Source of the DNA: Arthrobacter sp. S41
GTDB lineage: Bacteria > Actinomycetota > Actinomycetes > Actinomycetales > Micrococcaceae
Assembly: GCF_004320535.1 (NCBI RefSeq)
Contig: NZ_SIHY01000001.1
Coordinates: forward strand, 2,170,001 to 2,234,000
DNA length: 64,000 nt
Direction: 5' to 3'
The notes under the pieces: model-generated
Told to the model about the DNA's origin: nothing
Seen by the model: only the letters and a program-made list of their open reading frames with translations
Databases searched by the model: none
Made by a program: the position numbers and the translations under genes
Part shown: one piece after another, positions 35,343 to 44,781 of the stretch
Layout of the letters: each line of letters opens with the position of its first letter
Position numbering within the stretch: the first letter of the stretch is position 1

Positions 35343-36589
35343 CCTTTCAGCTCTTCAGCCTTTGGCGGCAGAACGGTCATCCACGCCAGAGGGATCAGCA
35401 CGATGCCAGCGATGATGGTCAGGACCGAGAAGGAACTGACCGCCATCAAGGGCCCAGCGGCAAAAGCAGCTGTGGCACCAGAGAGGTTCGACAGCGCATC
35501 AACGCCGCCCTGGACCGATGCGCGATCTTGTTTAGTGATGACCCTGGCAAATAACGCTGAGCCGGAAACGTTGATGAAAGACCAGCCCACGCCAAGCAAA
35601 ATCAGGCTGATCATAATCCACCCCATGTTCTGTGGATGAGCTCCGCCAGCTAAGAACGAGCCCGCAAAGATCACCAAGCCGATTGCGATAGAGAAGCGAT
35701 ATCCCCACCGGTCAGCCACGTACCCCACCACGGGTGCCAGCACATACATGCCCAAAATATGCAGCGAGATGGTCACCCCGACCAGAGACACCGATCCGCC
35801 GTGATGAGTCAGGTGAATAGGTGTCATCGTCATGATGGCCACCATCACCACCTGCGCGCTGAGGATCGCCACCACCGCATAACGGGCTCGCTTATTGGTG
35901 CGCAGCTCCGCAACAAATCGTTGAATGCCACCGCGCTGCCGTACAGGTACCGCCGCCTCGACGTCACGTTCGAGTTGCTGGGCCAGAAGTAATGGGTCGG
36001 GGCGCATCAAGCTGAACACCAGCACCCCGGCTAATACCATCGCGATCCCGGCGATAAGGAATGCTCCAGCGTACACATGTAAGCCCGTCGCGGCACCGAT
36101 TTGTTGGGCCGGAATGCCAAGGTTTGGGCCAAGTACGGTCCCGATAGTTCCCACCCAAACGATCAGTGAGAGACTGCGACCCTTTCGCTCATCGGTGGCT
36201 AAGTCGGTGGCAGCAAATCGTGCCTGCAGGCTAATGGCAGAGCCAGCGCCGATCAACAGCAGTCCGACAAAAAGCGGGATCACCAAGTGAAATTGAGCTG
36301 CGGGCACCAAAAGTAGGGCACCGACAGCTGCCAGCCACCAACCCGAGCTCAAGGCGATTCGACGTCCGTAGCGCGCGGCTAGATTGCCTAGCGGAAGACC
36401 GAGCAAGGCGGCGCCCAAGGTGCTTGCGGTGCGGGCAAGACCTGCCCAGGCCTGACTGGAAGTAACTTCCTCGGCCAGCAAAATACCGATGGACGGGGCC
36501 ACACCCACACCAATGGTTCCAAAGACTTGAGAGACAGCAAGGACCCACAGCGTTCTTTGCTGGACCTTGCTACGCGTCAGCTCATTCAT
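35339..36589 (-). CDS. MFS transporter, exporter-like
   Basis: A 416-residue protein with about twelve helices. Motif A is GLPLGNLAARYGRRIALS (about 60-77) and its second-half copy is PVVGYVADRWGYRFSIAIG. It matches the drug:H+ antiporter part of the MFS; no substrate can be read. It follows the ABC exporter gene on the same strand (22 bases between), so the two may form an efflux unit. Its stop overlaps the IclR stop region by 4 bases. Confidence 0.78.
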   Translation of the reverse strand: MNELTRSKVQQRTLWVLAVSQVFGTIGVGVAPSIGILLAEEVTSSQAWAGLARTASTLGAALLGLPLGNLAARYGRRIALSSGWWLAAVGALLLVPAAQFHLVIPLFVGLLLIGAGSAISLQARFAATDLATDERKGRSLSLIVWVGTIGTVLGPNLGIPAQQIGAATGLHVYAGAFLIAGIAMVLAGVLVFSLMRPDPLLLAQQLERDVEAAVPVRQRGGIQRFVAELRTNKRARYAVVAILSAQVVMVAIMTMTPIHLTHHGGSVSLVGVTISLHILGMYVLAPVVGYVADRWGYRFSIAIGLVIFAGSFLAGGAHPQNMGWIMISLILLGVGWSFINVSGSALFARVITKQDRASVQGGVDALSNLSGATAAFAAGPLMAVSSFSVLTIIAGIVLIPLAWMTVLPPKAEELKG

Positions 36590-36611
36590 AGTCTTTGTCT
36601 CGCATACCTAG

Positions 36612-38468
36612 CTATTGCGCGAACTGAGTTTCGTAAAGCTGCGTGTAACGCCCACCCAAGGCCAGCAATTCAGCGTGGGTTCCACGTTCGATAATTTGGC
36701 CACCTTCCACCACGAGAATCTGATCAGCTGAGCGAATCGTTGACAGACGGTGGGCAATGATCAGGGCGGTACGGTTTTCCAAGGCTTCAGCCAAAGCAGC
36801 TTGCACCGCAGCTTCATTGGAGGAATCCAGTGCGGCAGTTGCCTCGTCCAGAATTACTACCTGCGGGGCAGCCAGAAGCAATCGGGCAATGGTCATGCGC
36901 TGTCGTTCGCCACCAGAAAGTCGGTAACCGCGCTCACCCACCACAGTTTCTAATCCATCAGGCAGGGACTGGATCACCGGCAGAAGTCGGGCGCGCTCCA
37001 AGGCTTCCCAGATTTCTGCGTCGGTGGTTTCCGGGCGCGCCAGCGTCAGGTTGGCACGAATTGTTTCGTGGAACAGGTGCCCGTCCTGAGTCACCATCGA
37101 TACTGACTTGCGTAGTGAGTCCAGCTTAAGTTGGCGAATATCCTGCCCAGCAAGTTGAACGCTGCCCGAATCCACGTCGTAGAGGCGGGCTAACAGCGAG
37201 GCGACGGTGGATTTACCGGCACCGGATGAGCCGACCAGCGCAAAGGTCTGACCGGCAGGGATCTCAAAGTTGATGTCGTGCAAAACTTCCTCGCCGCCGC
37301 GCGTATCAAGCACTGCAACCTCTTCAAGCGAGGCCAACGAGACTTTGTCCGCGCTCGGGTAAGAGAATCTCACGTGATCAAACTTCACTGGAACCGGGGC
37401 GCCTATTTCTAGACGATGAGCATCTGGAGTATCGGTAATCAGTGGTTCAAGGTCTAACACCTCAAAGACGCGGTCAAAGCTCACCAGTGCACTGGTAATT
37501 TCCACCCGTGCGTTAGCCAAGGCTGTAAGCGGGGTGTACAGCCTGGTCAGCAACATACCGAGGGTCACCACATCACCTGCGGCCAAGTCACCGCGAACCG
37601 CATACATACCGCCCAAGCCGTACACCAGGGCCAATGCAAGTGCGGCAACCAGGGTCAGCGCGGTGACAAAGTAGAACTGACGCATGGTCATCTTTACGCC
37701 AATGTCGCGGACGCGCCCGGCATGCTGCGCGAACACCTTCGACTCATCTTTGGGACTGCCAAAAAGCTTGATCAGTGTGGCGCCCGGAGCGGAGAAGCGT
37801 TCGGTCATCTGGTTGCCCATGCTCGCGTTGAGCTCTGCGGATTCGCGGCGCAGCAATGCCACTGACTTACCAAAGCGACGAGCAGGCAGCAGGAACACTG
37901 GCAAGAGAATCAGCGCAATGAGCGTGACCTGCCACGAGGTGGTAAACATGACGGCTGCGGTCAGGATCAGTGCAACGGTGTTTGAGACCAAGCCTGAGAG
38001 CGTTCCGGCAAAAGCGGATTGTGCACCAATCACGTCGTTGTTCAAACGGCTAACCAATGCGCCGGTACGGGTGCGAGCAAAAAACGCCACTGGCATTTTT
38101 TGTACGTGATCAAAGACCGCGGTCCGCAAGTCGTAGATGATGCCTTCGCCTAGGCGTGAGGAGAACCAACGAACAATGACTGAGGTAATCGCGTCTAGAA
38201 CCGCGATTACCGCCATGATGATGGCCAGATTGGCAATGTTTCGCACTGGCGACTGCGCGACAATCGCATCGACTACTCGGCCAGCCAATACTGGCGTCAC
38301 CACTGCCAGAACTGCGGCGATGACGGAGAAGAACACAAAAATCAGCAGACGGGTCTTGTACGAGGCAGCAAATTTCAGCACTCGCTTTGGCGTTGTGGAG
38401 GCGTAGGCCTTGCCTTTGTCGCCGGAAAGTTTCCACAGCGAATGCCAAGCGGCAGTTTCCATGCTCAT
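36612..38468 (-). CDS. ABC exporter, fused membrane and ATPase domains
   Basis: A 618-residue half-transporter of the multidrug/lipid (MsbA-like) type. The six-helix membrane domain lies at about 30-330; the ATPase at about 350-600 with Walker A GSSGAGKST, Q-loop VTQDGHLF, signature LSGGERQRM, Walker B VVILDEATAALD and the H-loop IIAHRLST. All catalytic residues look intact. It probably works as a homodimer; substrate unknown. It precedes the MFS exporter on the same strand by 22 bases. Confidence 0.88.
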   Translation of the reverse strand: MSMETAAWHSLWKLSGDKGKAYASTTPKRVLKFAASYKTRLLIFVFFSVIAAVLAVVTPVLAGRVVDAIVAQSPVRNIANLAIIMAVIAVLDAITSVIVRWFSSRLGEGIIYDLRTAVFDHVQKMPVAFFARTRTGALVSRLNNDVIGAQSAFAGTLSGLVSNTVALILTAAVMFTTSWQVTLIALILLPVFLLPARRFGKSVALLRRESAELNASMGNQMTERFSAPGATLIKLFGSPKDESKVFAQHAGRVRDIGVKMTMRQFYFVTALTLVAALALALVYGLGGMYAVRGDLAAGDVVTLGMLLTRLYTPLTALANARVEITSALVSFDRVFEVLDLEPLITDTPDAHRLEIGAPVPVKFDHVRFSYPSADKVSLASLEEVAVLDTRGGEEVLHDINFEIPAGQTFALVGSSGAGKSTVASLLARLYDVDSGSVQLAGQDIRQLKLDSLRKSVSMVTQDGHLFHETIRANLTLARPETTDAEIWEALERARLLPVIQSLPDGLETVVGERGYRLSGGERQRMTIARLLLAAPQVVILDEATAALDSSNEAAVQAALAEALENRTALIIAHRLSTIRSADQILVVEGGQIIERGTHAELLALGGRYTQLYETQFAQ

Positions 38469-38962
38469 GAATATTTGCTCGCAATTCTGCTCAAGGTGTC
38501 AGCGATTTCCGCCTTACTTAGTTTCCCAGCAAGGCACCTGCAACTTCTAGCTAGGCTCAGCTTATCTAGCCAACCGGCTCAGTGAGGCGATTAAAAAATG
38601 ACGGCACCAACGGAAGAGATGACAAACCGGCCACTGACCGCCGGAAATTGAAACTTTGAATGACGCACCTTTGGATTAATCACCCCACTTACACATGCTG
38701 GTTCTCGTATTTTCTCTTATCACTGCTATTTTTCTCCCTTTCAGACAGCAGGACCGGATACGAAAAACGCAAGGTCGCGCTTCCACTACTAAAGACATAA
38801 AAGCACTTGTGAGACCGCGATATTTTCCACGATCCAGAATCAATTTATTCCGCATTGCGAAAGTTCTGTTTTTTTATTGCGGAAGTAAGTGGGCTGGCTT
38901 ACAGTTGACAACACCCAAGCCACAGGCACATATCTCGGAGCGAAAATTCCTCGGGAGCAGCC
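38469..38962. other. 494-base intergenic, dctA promoter region
   Basis: AT-richer than its neighbours and without a convincing gene. It holds a good promoter (TTGACA 38905-38910, 17-base gap, ACATAT 38928-38933), and an inverted repeat TTCCGCA / TGCGGAA with a 23-base gap (38848-38884) just upstream. I see nothing else of note. Confidence 0.6.
38905..38933 (+). promoter_or_regulatory. Candidate promoter of the dctA-type gene
   Basis: TTGACA and ACATAT at the ideal 17-base spacing, 29 bases before the start codon of the symporter gene. Confidence 0.55.
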
Positions 38963-40401
38963 ATGAAAATCAAGTCCGCAGACGCTTTTAAGGGCGCCGA
39001 ATTACCGCGCAAAAGACCCTTCTACACCTCCTTGTTCTTCCAGCTTGGAGTCGCCATTGTCGCCGGAGTATTGATCGGGCATTCCCTGCCAAGCATCGGA
39101 TCTCAGCTACGCCCGTTGGGCGACGGGTTCATCTCATTGATCAAGATGATCATCGCTCCACTGATATTCCTCGTCATCGTGACAGGAATTTCGACAGTAG
39201 GAGACGTCGAAGCAGTCGGGCGTCTAGGCGTCAAAGCATTGCTCTACTTCACCTGCGCAACACTATTCGCTCTAGTCTTTGGGCTACTGGTCGGAAACCT
39301 CATCCAGTCCGGTGCCGGGATGAACATCGACCCATCCACGTTGGACGCGGGTGCTGTCGAAGCGAAGACCGGCGAAGCAAAAAGCGCCTCAGAATTCATT
39401 TTAGGAATCATCCCGGTCAGCGTCTTTGGCGCTTTCTCGGATAACAACCTGCTTCAGGTTCTGTTCTTCTCAGTCTTCTTTGGAGCAGCCATTGTCGTAG
39501 TGGGCAAGGAACGCTGTGCTCCACTACTAGGCATTTTCGATAATGTTCTCGAACTGATTTTTAAGATCATGGGCTGGGTTATGCGCGTCGCTCCATTAGG
39601 CGCGTTTGGCGCAATGGGCTTCATCATTGGCCAGTACGGAATTGAAACACTCGGCACCTACGCAAAGCTGATCTTGGCCTGTTATGCCGCGGCCTTGCTG
39701 TTCATTGGCGTTCTATTCATCGTCGCCTGGGCGTTTGCTCGCGTTCCATTCGGGGCAGTTCATCAAATACACCCGAGAAGAGTTCTTACTGGCCTTGGGT
39801 ACTGCCTCAACCGAATCGGTCATGCCACGAATCATGACCAAGCTGACCAATGCAGGTTGCTCAAGGGCTACCACCGGCCTAGTAGTTCCCACCGGTTACT
39901 CGTTCAACCTCGACGGGGCAGCCATCTACTTGTCGATCGCCTTGCTCTTCCTCGCCCAAGCATTTGGACATGCGTTGAGCTTCGGCCAACAGCTAGCGGC
40001 GTTGGGGGGTCCTGCTCCTTACCTCCAAGGGCATGGCAGGCGTTCCAGGTTCATAGTTCTTGGCATTATCCGCGACCGCAGCCGCGCTGGGAATCTTCCC
40101 GGTTGCCGGAGTGGCATTGCTGTTAGGTGCAGATCGCATCATGGATTCCATGCGCGTAGTAGTCAACCTACTGGGCAACTGCGTGGCAACCTCCGTGGTT
40201 GCCAAATGGGACGGACAGTTTGATCGCGAAGCCATGAAACGGGCTTTTGCTGGAGAAGTCACTGAAAAAAATGAAGCTGAACTGCCAGTGGGTGAGAACG
40301 AGCCTGTCACCAATACTCCCAAATGCTCACAGTGCGGAGCGGAAAGCACACATGCGGTGGGAGCACTCCTTGGATCCCACCATTCAATCCCACAGCACTA
40401 A
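38963..40401 (+). pseudogene. dctA: C4-dicarboxylate/H+ (Na+) symporter DctA, frameshifted
   Basis: Related to DAACS-family symporters (succinate, fumarate, malate uptake). The first frame (MKIKSADAFKGAELPRK to FARVPFG, about 265 codons) fits the first part of DctA. A fourth G in the run at 39752-39755 then shifts frame: [26 protein letters not shown] follows in the next frame with [17 protein letters not shown]. Further shifts occur at 40004-40009 (six G), around 40047-40055 (about 7 bases missing next to TTC) and at 40062-40063 (extra G). The third frame ends [21 protein letters not shown] as expected. All conserved blocks remain, so decay is recent, or the shifts are sequencing errors: three are single extra G. 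Confidence 0.8.
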
Positions 40402-40445
40402 GACAATAACCAAAGCGCAACAATAATTCAGATCAACCCGGTGTT

Positions 40446-40485
40446 CGGCCAGAACAAAGTGGAGTTATCCAGTGTGTTCTGGCCG
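40446..40485. terminator. Bidirectional terminator between dctA and tetR
   Basis: 11-bp stem CGGCCAGAACA / TGTTCTGGCCG with an 18-base loop, between two convergent genes. Confidence 0.7.
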
Positions 40486-40511
40486 CTCGGCCTTTAACGT
40501 GCCTGAGGCGT

Positions 40512-41120
40512 TTAGCGCGAGTTTCGGGCCTCAGAAGTCCACTTGTTGTCAATCATGGACGCGAAGTCAAAAGCTTCATCCAGAATTTCGCGCAACGACT
40601 GCTTAGGCGACTCGATCCACCTAACCAACGCGTGATCATAAAGGGTCAGCGCGAGTAAGGCAGAGGTTTCGGCTAGCCGCGGGTTAGCGCAGAAAACTGA
40701 AAGCGCTTGGGCCAGAGCAACCTGCTGTTCCCTGCGAGATTCTTGCCAACTAGCGCGAAGTGCTGGGGTACTCCAAACGAGCTCAATGTGAGAACGCATA
40801 ACCGTCGGGTCCTGCTCCGCTGCAACCACCGTTGGCTCGAAGCTTCGACGCAACAGTTCCAGCAAACTCTCGCTTGGATTCGAGGACATGGATTCAAGCA
40901 TCTGCGAAAAATGCATATTCATGGACAGCAATGCGGTCACCACAGCGTCCTCTTTAGAAGAGAAATATCTAAAGAACGTTGCCCGCGAAATTCCGACAGC
41001 CTGGGCGGCCTGCTGCGCTGTGACGTTTTCTAATCCGCGTTCGGCAAAGACGGTATACACCTGCTGCGCAAGCTCGGTTTTCATCTTCTCGCGCACCCGA
41101 TCACGCACCACGCTACCCAT
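40512..41120 (-). CDS. TetR-family regulator
   Basis: 202 residues. The N-terminal HTH is ENVTAQQAAQAVGISRATFFRYFSSKEDAV (residues about 32-60), the typical TetR pattern with the FFRYF recognition helix, followed by an all-helical ligand domain without a recognisable pocket motif. It is divergent from the aldo-keto reductase gene and has an inverted repeat (41157-41169) between them, so it probably represses that operon; the effector is unknown. Confidence 0.85.
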   Translation of the reverse strand: MGSVVRDRVREKMKTELAQQVYTVFAERGLENVTAQQAAQAVGISRATFFRYFSSKEDAVVTALLSMNMHFSQMLESMSSNPSESLLELLRRSFEPTVVAAEQDPTVMRSHIELVWSTPALRASWQESRREQQVALAQALSVFCANPRLAETSALLALTLYDHALVRWIESPKQSLREILDEAFDFASMIDNKWTSEARNSR

Positions 41121-41156
41121 AACAATAATTTTACTCTGAGCTAACCACTCGCGCTT

Positions 41157-41169
41157 GAGACTCTGTCTC
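41157..41169. promoter_or_regulatory. Candidate TetR operator
   Basis: GAGAC-TCT-GTCTC is a perfect 5+3+5 inverted repeat, 37 bases upstream of the tetR start and about 145 bases before the aldo-keto reductase. Confidence 0.45.
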
Positions 41170-41313
41170 TTTTTACTGATCAGATAGCGATTATGACAGG
41201 TGTGTCGCGTGATCGAGAGTTCATGATACTCAACAAATCCCTAATGTTGATGCCTCGGGCACGAAGCTTCGATAGGCTCAAGAACAGACATCAATTCTCG
41301 ACGAAGGACTGGC

Positions 41314-42354
41314 ATGGGACAAACCAACAACATTGGCACCATCGAACTGGGCCAGGGACTAGAAGTCACTGGGCAGGGCTTTGGTTGCATGTCCCTGAGC
41401 AGCGCTTACGGCTCGGCAGATGACACCGAATCACTGCGCACGCTCAACCACGTCATCGACTCTGGCGTGACCTTCTTGGACACCGCGAACATCTACGGCG
41501 CAGGACACAATGAGACCCTGCTGTCTCAGGTTCTCAAGGCCCGTCGCGACGAGGTCACCCTGGCAAGCAAGGCTGGAATCGTACGCCCGAAGAACCCGGG
41601 TGACCCACGGGTTAGTGGCGATCCAGCATTCATCACGAAGTGCTTTGATGAGAGCCTGCAACGTTTGGGCGTGGATCATATCGACCTGTATTACTACCAC
41701 CGGGTTGACCCGCTGATCCCCATCGAGGAAACGATGGGCGCCTACAAAGAATTAGTTGAGGCAGGAAAAATCAGCCACATTGGCCTCTCTGAAGTAACGG
41801 CTAACGAACTACGTCGTGCTCACGCGGTGCATCCGATTACCGCAATCCAGATGGAGTACTCGATTTTCAGTCGCGATATTGAGCGTTGGCTCCTGCCCGC
41901 GGCCAGCGAACTCGGTGTTGGGTTGGTCAGCTACGCCTCCTTGGGCCGAGGTTACTTCACCGGGGAGGTGGACTCATTAGCTGGGCTGGAGGCCAATGAC
42001 GTGCGCCGGAATTTCCCACGCTTTGAAGATGCGCGGATGGAACACAATCTTCCTTTGCGCACCATTATTGAACAGGTTGCCCAGCGTGAAGGGGTCACCA
42101 CCGCACAAGTCAGCCTGGCTTGGGTGTACGAACAGGCGCGCAGCCAAAACGTTGCCCTCTCCCCTATCCCAGGCACTCGCTACGCACACCACTTTGACGA
42201 CAATCTGGAATCGATGAATGTGAAACTTTCAGCGGAATCGATGGCAGCACTGGATACCTTGGCAGCTCGGGTCGACGGCGAGCGCCAGTCGGACATCATG
42301 TCGGTATCCAAGGGTCGCGAAGAGGCACAGCTGATCAATGGAGGCAACGACTAA
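41314..42354 (+). CDS. Aldo/keto reductase
   Basis: 346-residue NADPH-dependent oxidoreductase. The AKR catalytic tetrad is intact: Asp56 and Tyr61 in FLDTANIYGAG, Lys86 in LASKAG, His129 in YYYHRV. NADPH-binding residues are in the C-terminal SPIPGTRYAHHFDDNL. AAGGA lies just before the ATG. Its last base overlaps the next gene's start (TAATGA), so it is co-translated with a nitrilase. Substrate unknown. Confidence 0.88.
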   Translation: MGQTNNIGTIELGQGLEVTGQGFGCMSLSSAYGSADDTESLRTLNHVIDSGVTFLDTANIYGAGHNETLLSQVLKARRDEVTLASKAGIVRPKNPGDPRVSGDPAFITKCFDESLQRLGVDHIDLYYYHRVDPLIPIEETMGAYKELVEAGKISHIGLSEVTANELRRAHAVHPITAIQMEYSIFSRDIERWLLPAASELGVGLVSYASLGRGYFTGEVDSLAGLEANDVRRNFPRFEDARMEHNLPLRTIIEQVAQREGVTTAQVSLAWVYEQARSQNVALSPIPGTRYAHHFDDNLESMNVKLSAESMAALDTLAARVDGERQSDIMSVSKGREEAQLINGGND

Positions 42355-43148
42355 TGAAGATTGCCCTCGCTCAAGTACTGAGCACCGCAAATCCACAACG
42401 CAATCTGGTGATCATTCGAGACCAGGCAAAAAAGGCCAAAGCTGCCGGGGCTTCATTGGTGATTTTCCCCGAAGCCATGCAAGTGGCTTTTGGTAATGAT
42501 CTGGCCGCGACTGCTGAAGCCATCGATGGCCCATGGCCTGCTTTGGTTCGCCAGCAAGCACGCGAAATCGGGATCACCATCATCGCCGGAATGTTCACAC
42601 CCGGAGAATCCGGCAGGGTTCGCAATACCCTCTTGGTTGCCGGCGACGAGGTAGATACGCACTACGACAAGATCCACCTCTACGACGCTTTTGGCTATGC
42701 CGAGTCTGACTCGGTCACCCCAGGAACTACCCCCGTGCAGTTCACCCATGAGGGTCAGAGCATCGGTATTGCTACCTGCTACGACCTTCGGTTCCCCCAG
42801 TTGTTCATCCATCATGCCAATGCAGGGGCCATAGTGAACATCGTCTGTGCTTCATGGGGACAAGGTGAAGGCAAGGTTGAGCAGTGGACCACTCTAGCCA
42901 AGGCCCGCGCTTTGGACTCGACCACCTTTGTTGTGGCCGTTGACCAGGCTGATCCGGTAAGCGTCGGCGAGAGACTCTCGGGTACCGCACCGCTTGGCGT
43001 GGGGCATTCAGTGGTTGTCGATCCGCTTGGCCGTGTCATCGCGCAGGCCGGGGCCCAGCCCGAATTGCTCGTGGTGGATCTAGAGCTGTCGTTGGTTAGA
43101 CAGGCGCGTGAACAATTGCCGGTGTTGGCCAACACCGTAGCGCTGTAG
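42354..43148 (+). CDS. Carbon-nitrogen hydrolase (nitrilase family)
   Basis: 264 residues with the catalytic triad in place: Glu40 (LVIFPEAM), Lys105 (DKIHLYDAF), Cys141 (TCYDLRFP). The length and the DKIHLYDAFGYAESD loop fit the omega-amidase/deaminated-glutathione amidase (Nit1/Nit2-like) branch rather than a true nitrilase. Coupled to the aldo-keto reductase (one-base overlap). A repair or detoxification amidase is a reasonable inference. Confidence 0.86.
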   Translation: MKIALAQVLSTANPQRNLVIIRDQAKKAKAAGASLVIFPEAMQVAFGNDLAATAEAIDGPWPALVRQQAREIGITIIAGMFTPGESGRVRNTLLVAGDEVDTHYDKIHLYDAFGYAESDSVTPGTTPVQFTHEGQSIGIATCYDLRFPQLFIHHANAGAIVNIVCASWGQGEGKVEQWTTLAKARALDSTTFVVAVDQADPVSVGERLSGTAPLGVGHSVVVDPLGRVIAQAGAQPELLVVDLELSLVRQAREQLPVLANTVAL

Positions 43149-43182
43149 CTGCTCGTCGACTTAGCAGCATTACCTTATCTTG

Positions 43183-44094
43183 TTAACTCGTGGCTTTCTC
43201 TTGAGCTGAAGCGTCGCTCGATTTTGGGGGCCGCAGTTCGCTGATCAGTGAGCCAATGACAATGAATAGCGCGCCAAGAATGGCAATGGGAGGCAGCCTG
43301 TCTCCGGCAATGCGTCCAATAATCGCAGCCCATACGGGTTCACCAGCGTAGATGATGGTGGCTCTTGTTGGAGAAACGGATTTCTGAGCCCAATTCATTG
43401 CGAGTTGAATCATGCAGCTAGCCAAGCCCAAGGCAACGGAAGCTATGACCCACACCCACGAGAATTCAGGGATCTGCTCGCCAACGATAGGCACGGTGAG
43501 GAATCCAAGCAGACCTGCCACCAGCAGTTGCACCACGGTAACCCGTCCCAGATGCACCTTCCCGGCGAACCAGCCGATGAGGATGATCTCGCCTGCTATT
43601 GGCAAGGTACTGATAATGGTTACGATTTCCCCTGAGCCGAAGGTGAAGCCGACACTTCCGGGATCTGCCAGAAGAATCAGTCCGAAGAAGGCGAGCGCCA
43701 CACCAATCCAGGTGAGCAACCCTGGCCTCTTGCGGAAAACGACCCACTGTAGCAACGGCACCAACGGAACGTAGAGCGCGGAGATAAAAGCTGACGTGCT
43801 GCTATTAAGCGTCTGTAGACCGGCAGTTTGCAGACCGTAGCCGAAGAAGATCATCACTCCGATAGCTACGCCTGCCCCGATTTCCTTTAGCGTTAGCCCC
43901 TTAAGGACGCGGGCAAATAGCAAGGCACTGAAAAGACCCGCAGTAATAAATCGCATTCCAACGAAGAACCACGGACCGGTGTATTGAACCGCTACGTGGA
44001 TGATCAGAAAAGTAGCGCCCCATACGCACGTAGCGAGCATGAGTACCGCTTCTTGACGGGAGAGTAAACGCCGCCGCGACCTAGTGTGCAACAT
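43183..44094 (-). CDS. EamA-domain (DMT) transporter
   Basis: A protein of about 303 residues with ten predicted helices in two EamA repeats: RQEAVLMLATCVWGATFLIIHVAV at the N-terminus and GEPVWAAIIGRIAGDRLPPIAILGALFIVIGSLI near the end, as in drug/metabolite exporters such as YddG. I chose the ATG at 44094; a TTG at 44103 is also in frame. The promoter region is shared with the XRE-cupin regulator, only 32 bases away, so exporter expression is probably controlled by it. Confidence 0.8.
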   Translation of the reverse strand: MLHTRSRRRLLSRQEAVLMLATCVWGATFLIIHVAVQYTGPWFFVGMRFITAGLFSALLFARVLKGLTLKEIGAGVAIGVMIFFGYGLQTAGLQTLNSSTSAFISALYVPLVPLLQWVVFRKRPGLLTWIGVALAFFGLILLADPGSVGFTFGSGEIVTIISTLPIAGEIILIGWFAGKVHLGRVTVVQLLVAGLLGFLTVPIVGEQIPEFSWVWVIASVALGLASCMIQLAMNWAQKSVSPTRATIIYAGEPVWAAIIGRIAGDRLPPIAILGALFIVIGSLISELRPPKSSDASAQEKATS

Positions 44095-44130
44095 AATGCA
44101 CAACTATATGGTGAATAATAGTGCACATGC
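44091..44130. promoter_or_regulatory. Overlapping divergent promoters, exporter / XRE-cupin
   Basis: Only 32 bases separate the two start codons. On the minus strand TATAGT ends 8 bases before the exporter ATG; on the plus strand AATAAT ends 7 bases before the regulator ATG. Both fit leaderless transcripts. ATGCAC and GTGCAT flank the gap symmetrically, and may be part of the operator. Confidence 0.55.
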
Positions 44131-44681
44131 AAACTGATGAGAGTTCCGAGGTACTCGCACACGTGAGTAGAAATGTCCGCCGCCTTCGACTGGATGCCGG
44201 ACTCAGTCAGGCAGCACTCGCAGATGCGTCGGGAGTAAGCCGACGCACCGTGATCAAGCTTGAAGCGGGCGAAGCGAACATTAGCCTCACCGGACTCGAC
44301 CGCCTGGCAGAATCCTTGGGCGTGACATTTGTCGACTTGGTCGCGGAGCCCTCGGCTCCGCGCTCCTCAATCAACGAAGTTGTGTGGAGAGGACAGCATC
44401 CTGGAAGCGTGGCGACACTGATGGCCTCCGTTCCAGCCAATAAGGAAGCACAGCTTCTGAGCTGGTGCCTGGAACCTACAGAGCGTTATGTCGGTGAGCC
44501 GGACCCCGCAGGTTGGTCGGAAATGATTTTAGTTCTCGAAGGAGAACTGCTGATCAAAACCACAGAAGAAACCGTCCTGCGCAGTGCTGGTGAGCATTAC
44601 GCGTTTGCCACGTCCCAAGATTTCTCGTACATCAACGAGAGCCGGCAAGTGACGCGTTTTGCCCGGATAGTTGTGAGTTAG
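44127..44681 (+). CDS. XRE-cupin transcriptional regulator
   Basis: 184 residues. The N-terminal XRE HTH is VRRLRLDAGLSQAALADASGVSRRTVIKLEAGEANISLTGLDRLAESLG; the C-terminal half is a single cupin (EMILVLEGELLIKTTEETVLRSAGEHYAFATSQDF) that likely binds a small ligand. Such proteins often control an adjacent exporter, and here the divergent EamA gene is the obvious target. The ATG at 44127 (MQTDESSE) fits a leaderless start; a GTG two codons upstream is the alternative. Confidence 0.84.
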   Translation: MQTDESSEVLAHVSRNVRRLRLDAGLSQAALADASGVSRRTVIKLEAGEANISLTGLDRLAESLGVTFVDLVAEPSAPRSSINEVVWRGQHPGSVATLMASVPANKEAQLLSWCLEPTERYVGEPDPAGWSEMILVLEGELLIKTTEETVLRSAGEHYAFATSQDFSYINESRQVTRFARIVVS

Positions 44682-44781
44682 TTTTCCTAAACAGCTATCA
44701 ACACCACTCCGCTCTTCCGCTAACAGCTACAGGCCACTAGGGTGATTATCAGCCACCCAACCACTTGCCGATGGAGCTTTC

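Noticed and set aside
38695-38991. 98-residue plus-strand frame upstream of dctA
   Set aside because: It lacks a ribosome site, has unusual composition and runs across the dctA promoter and start.
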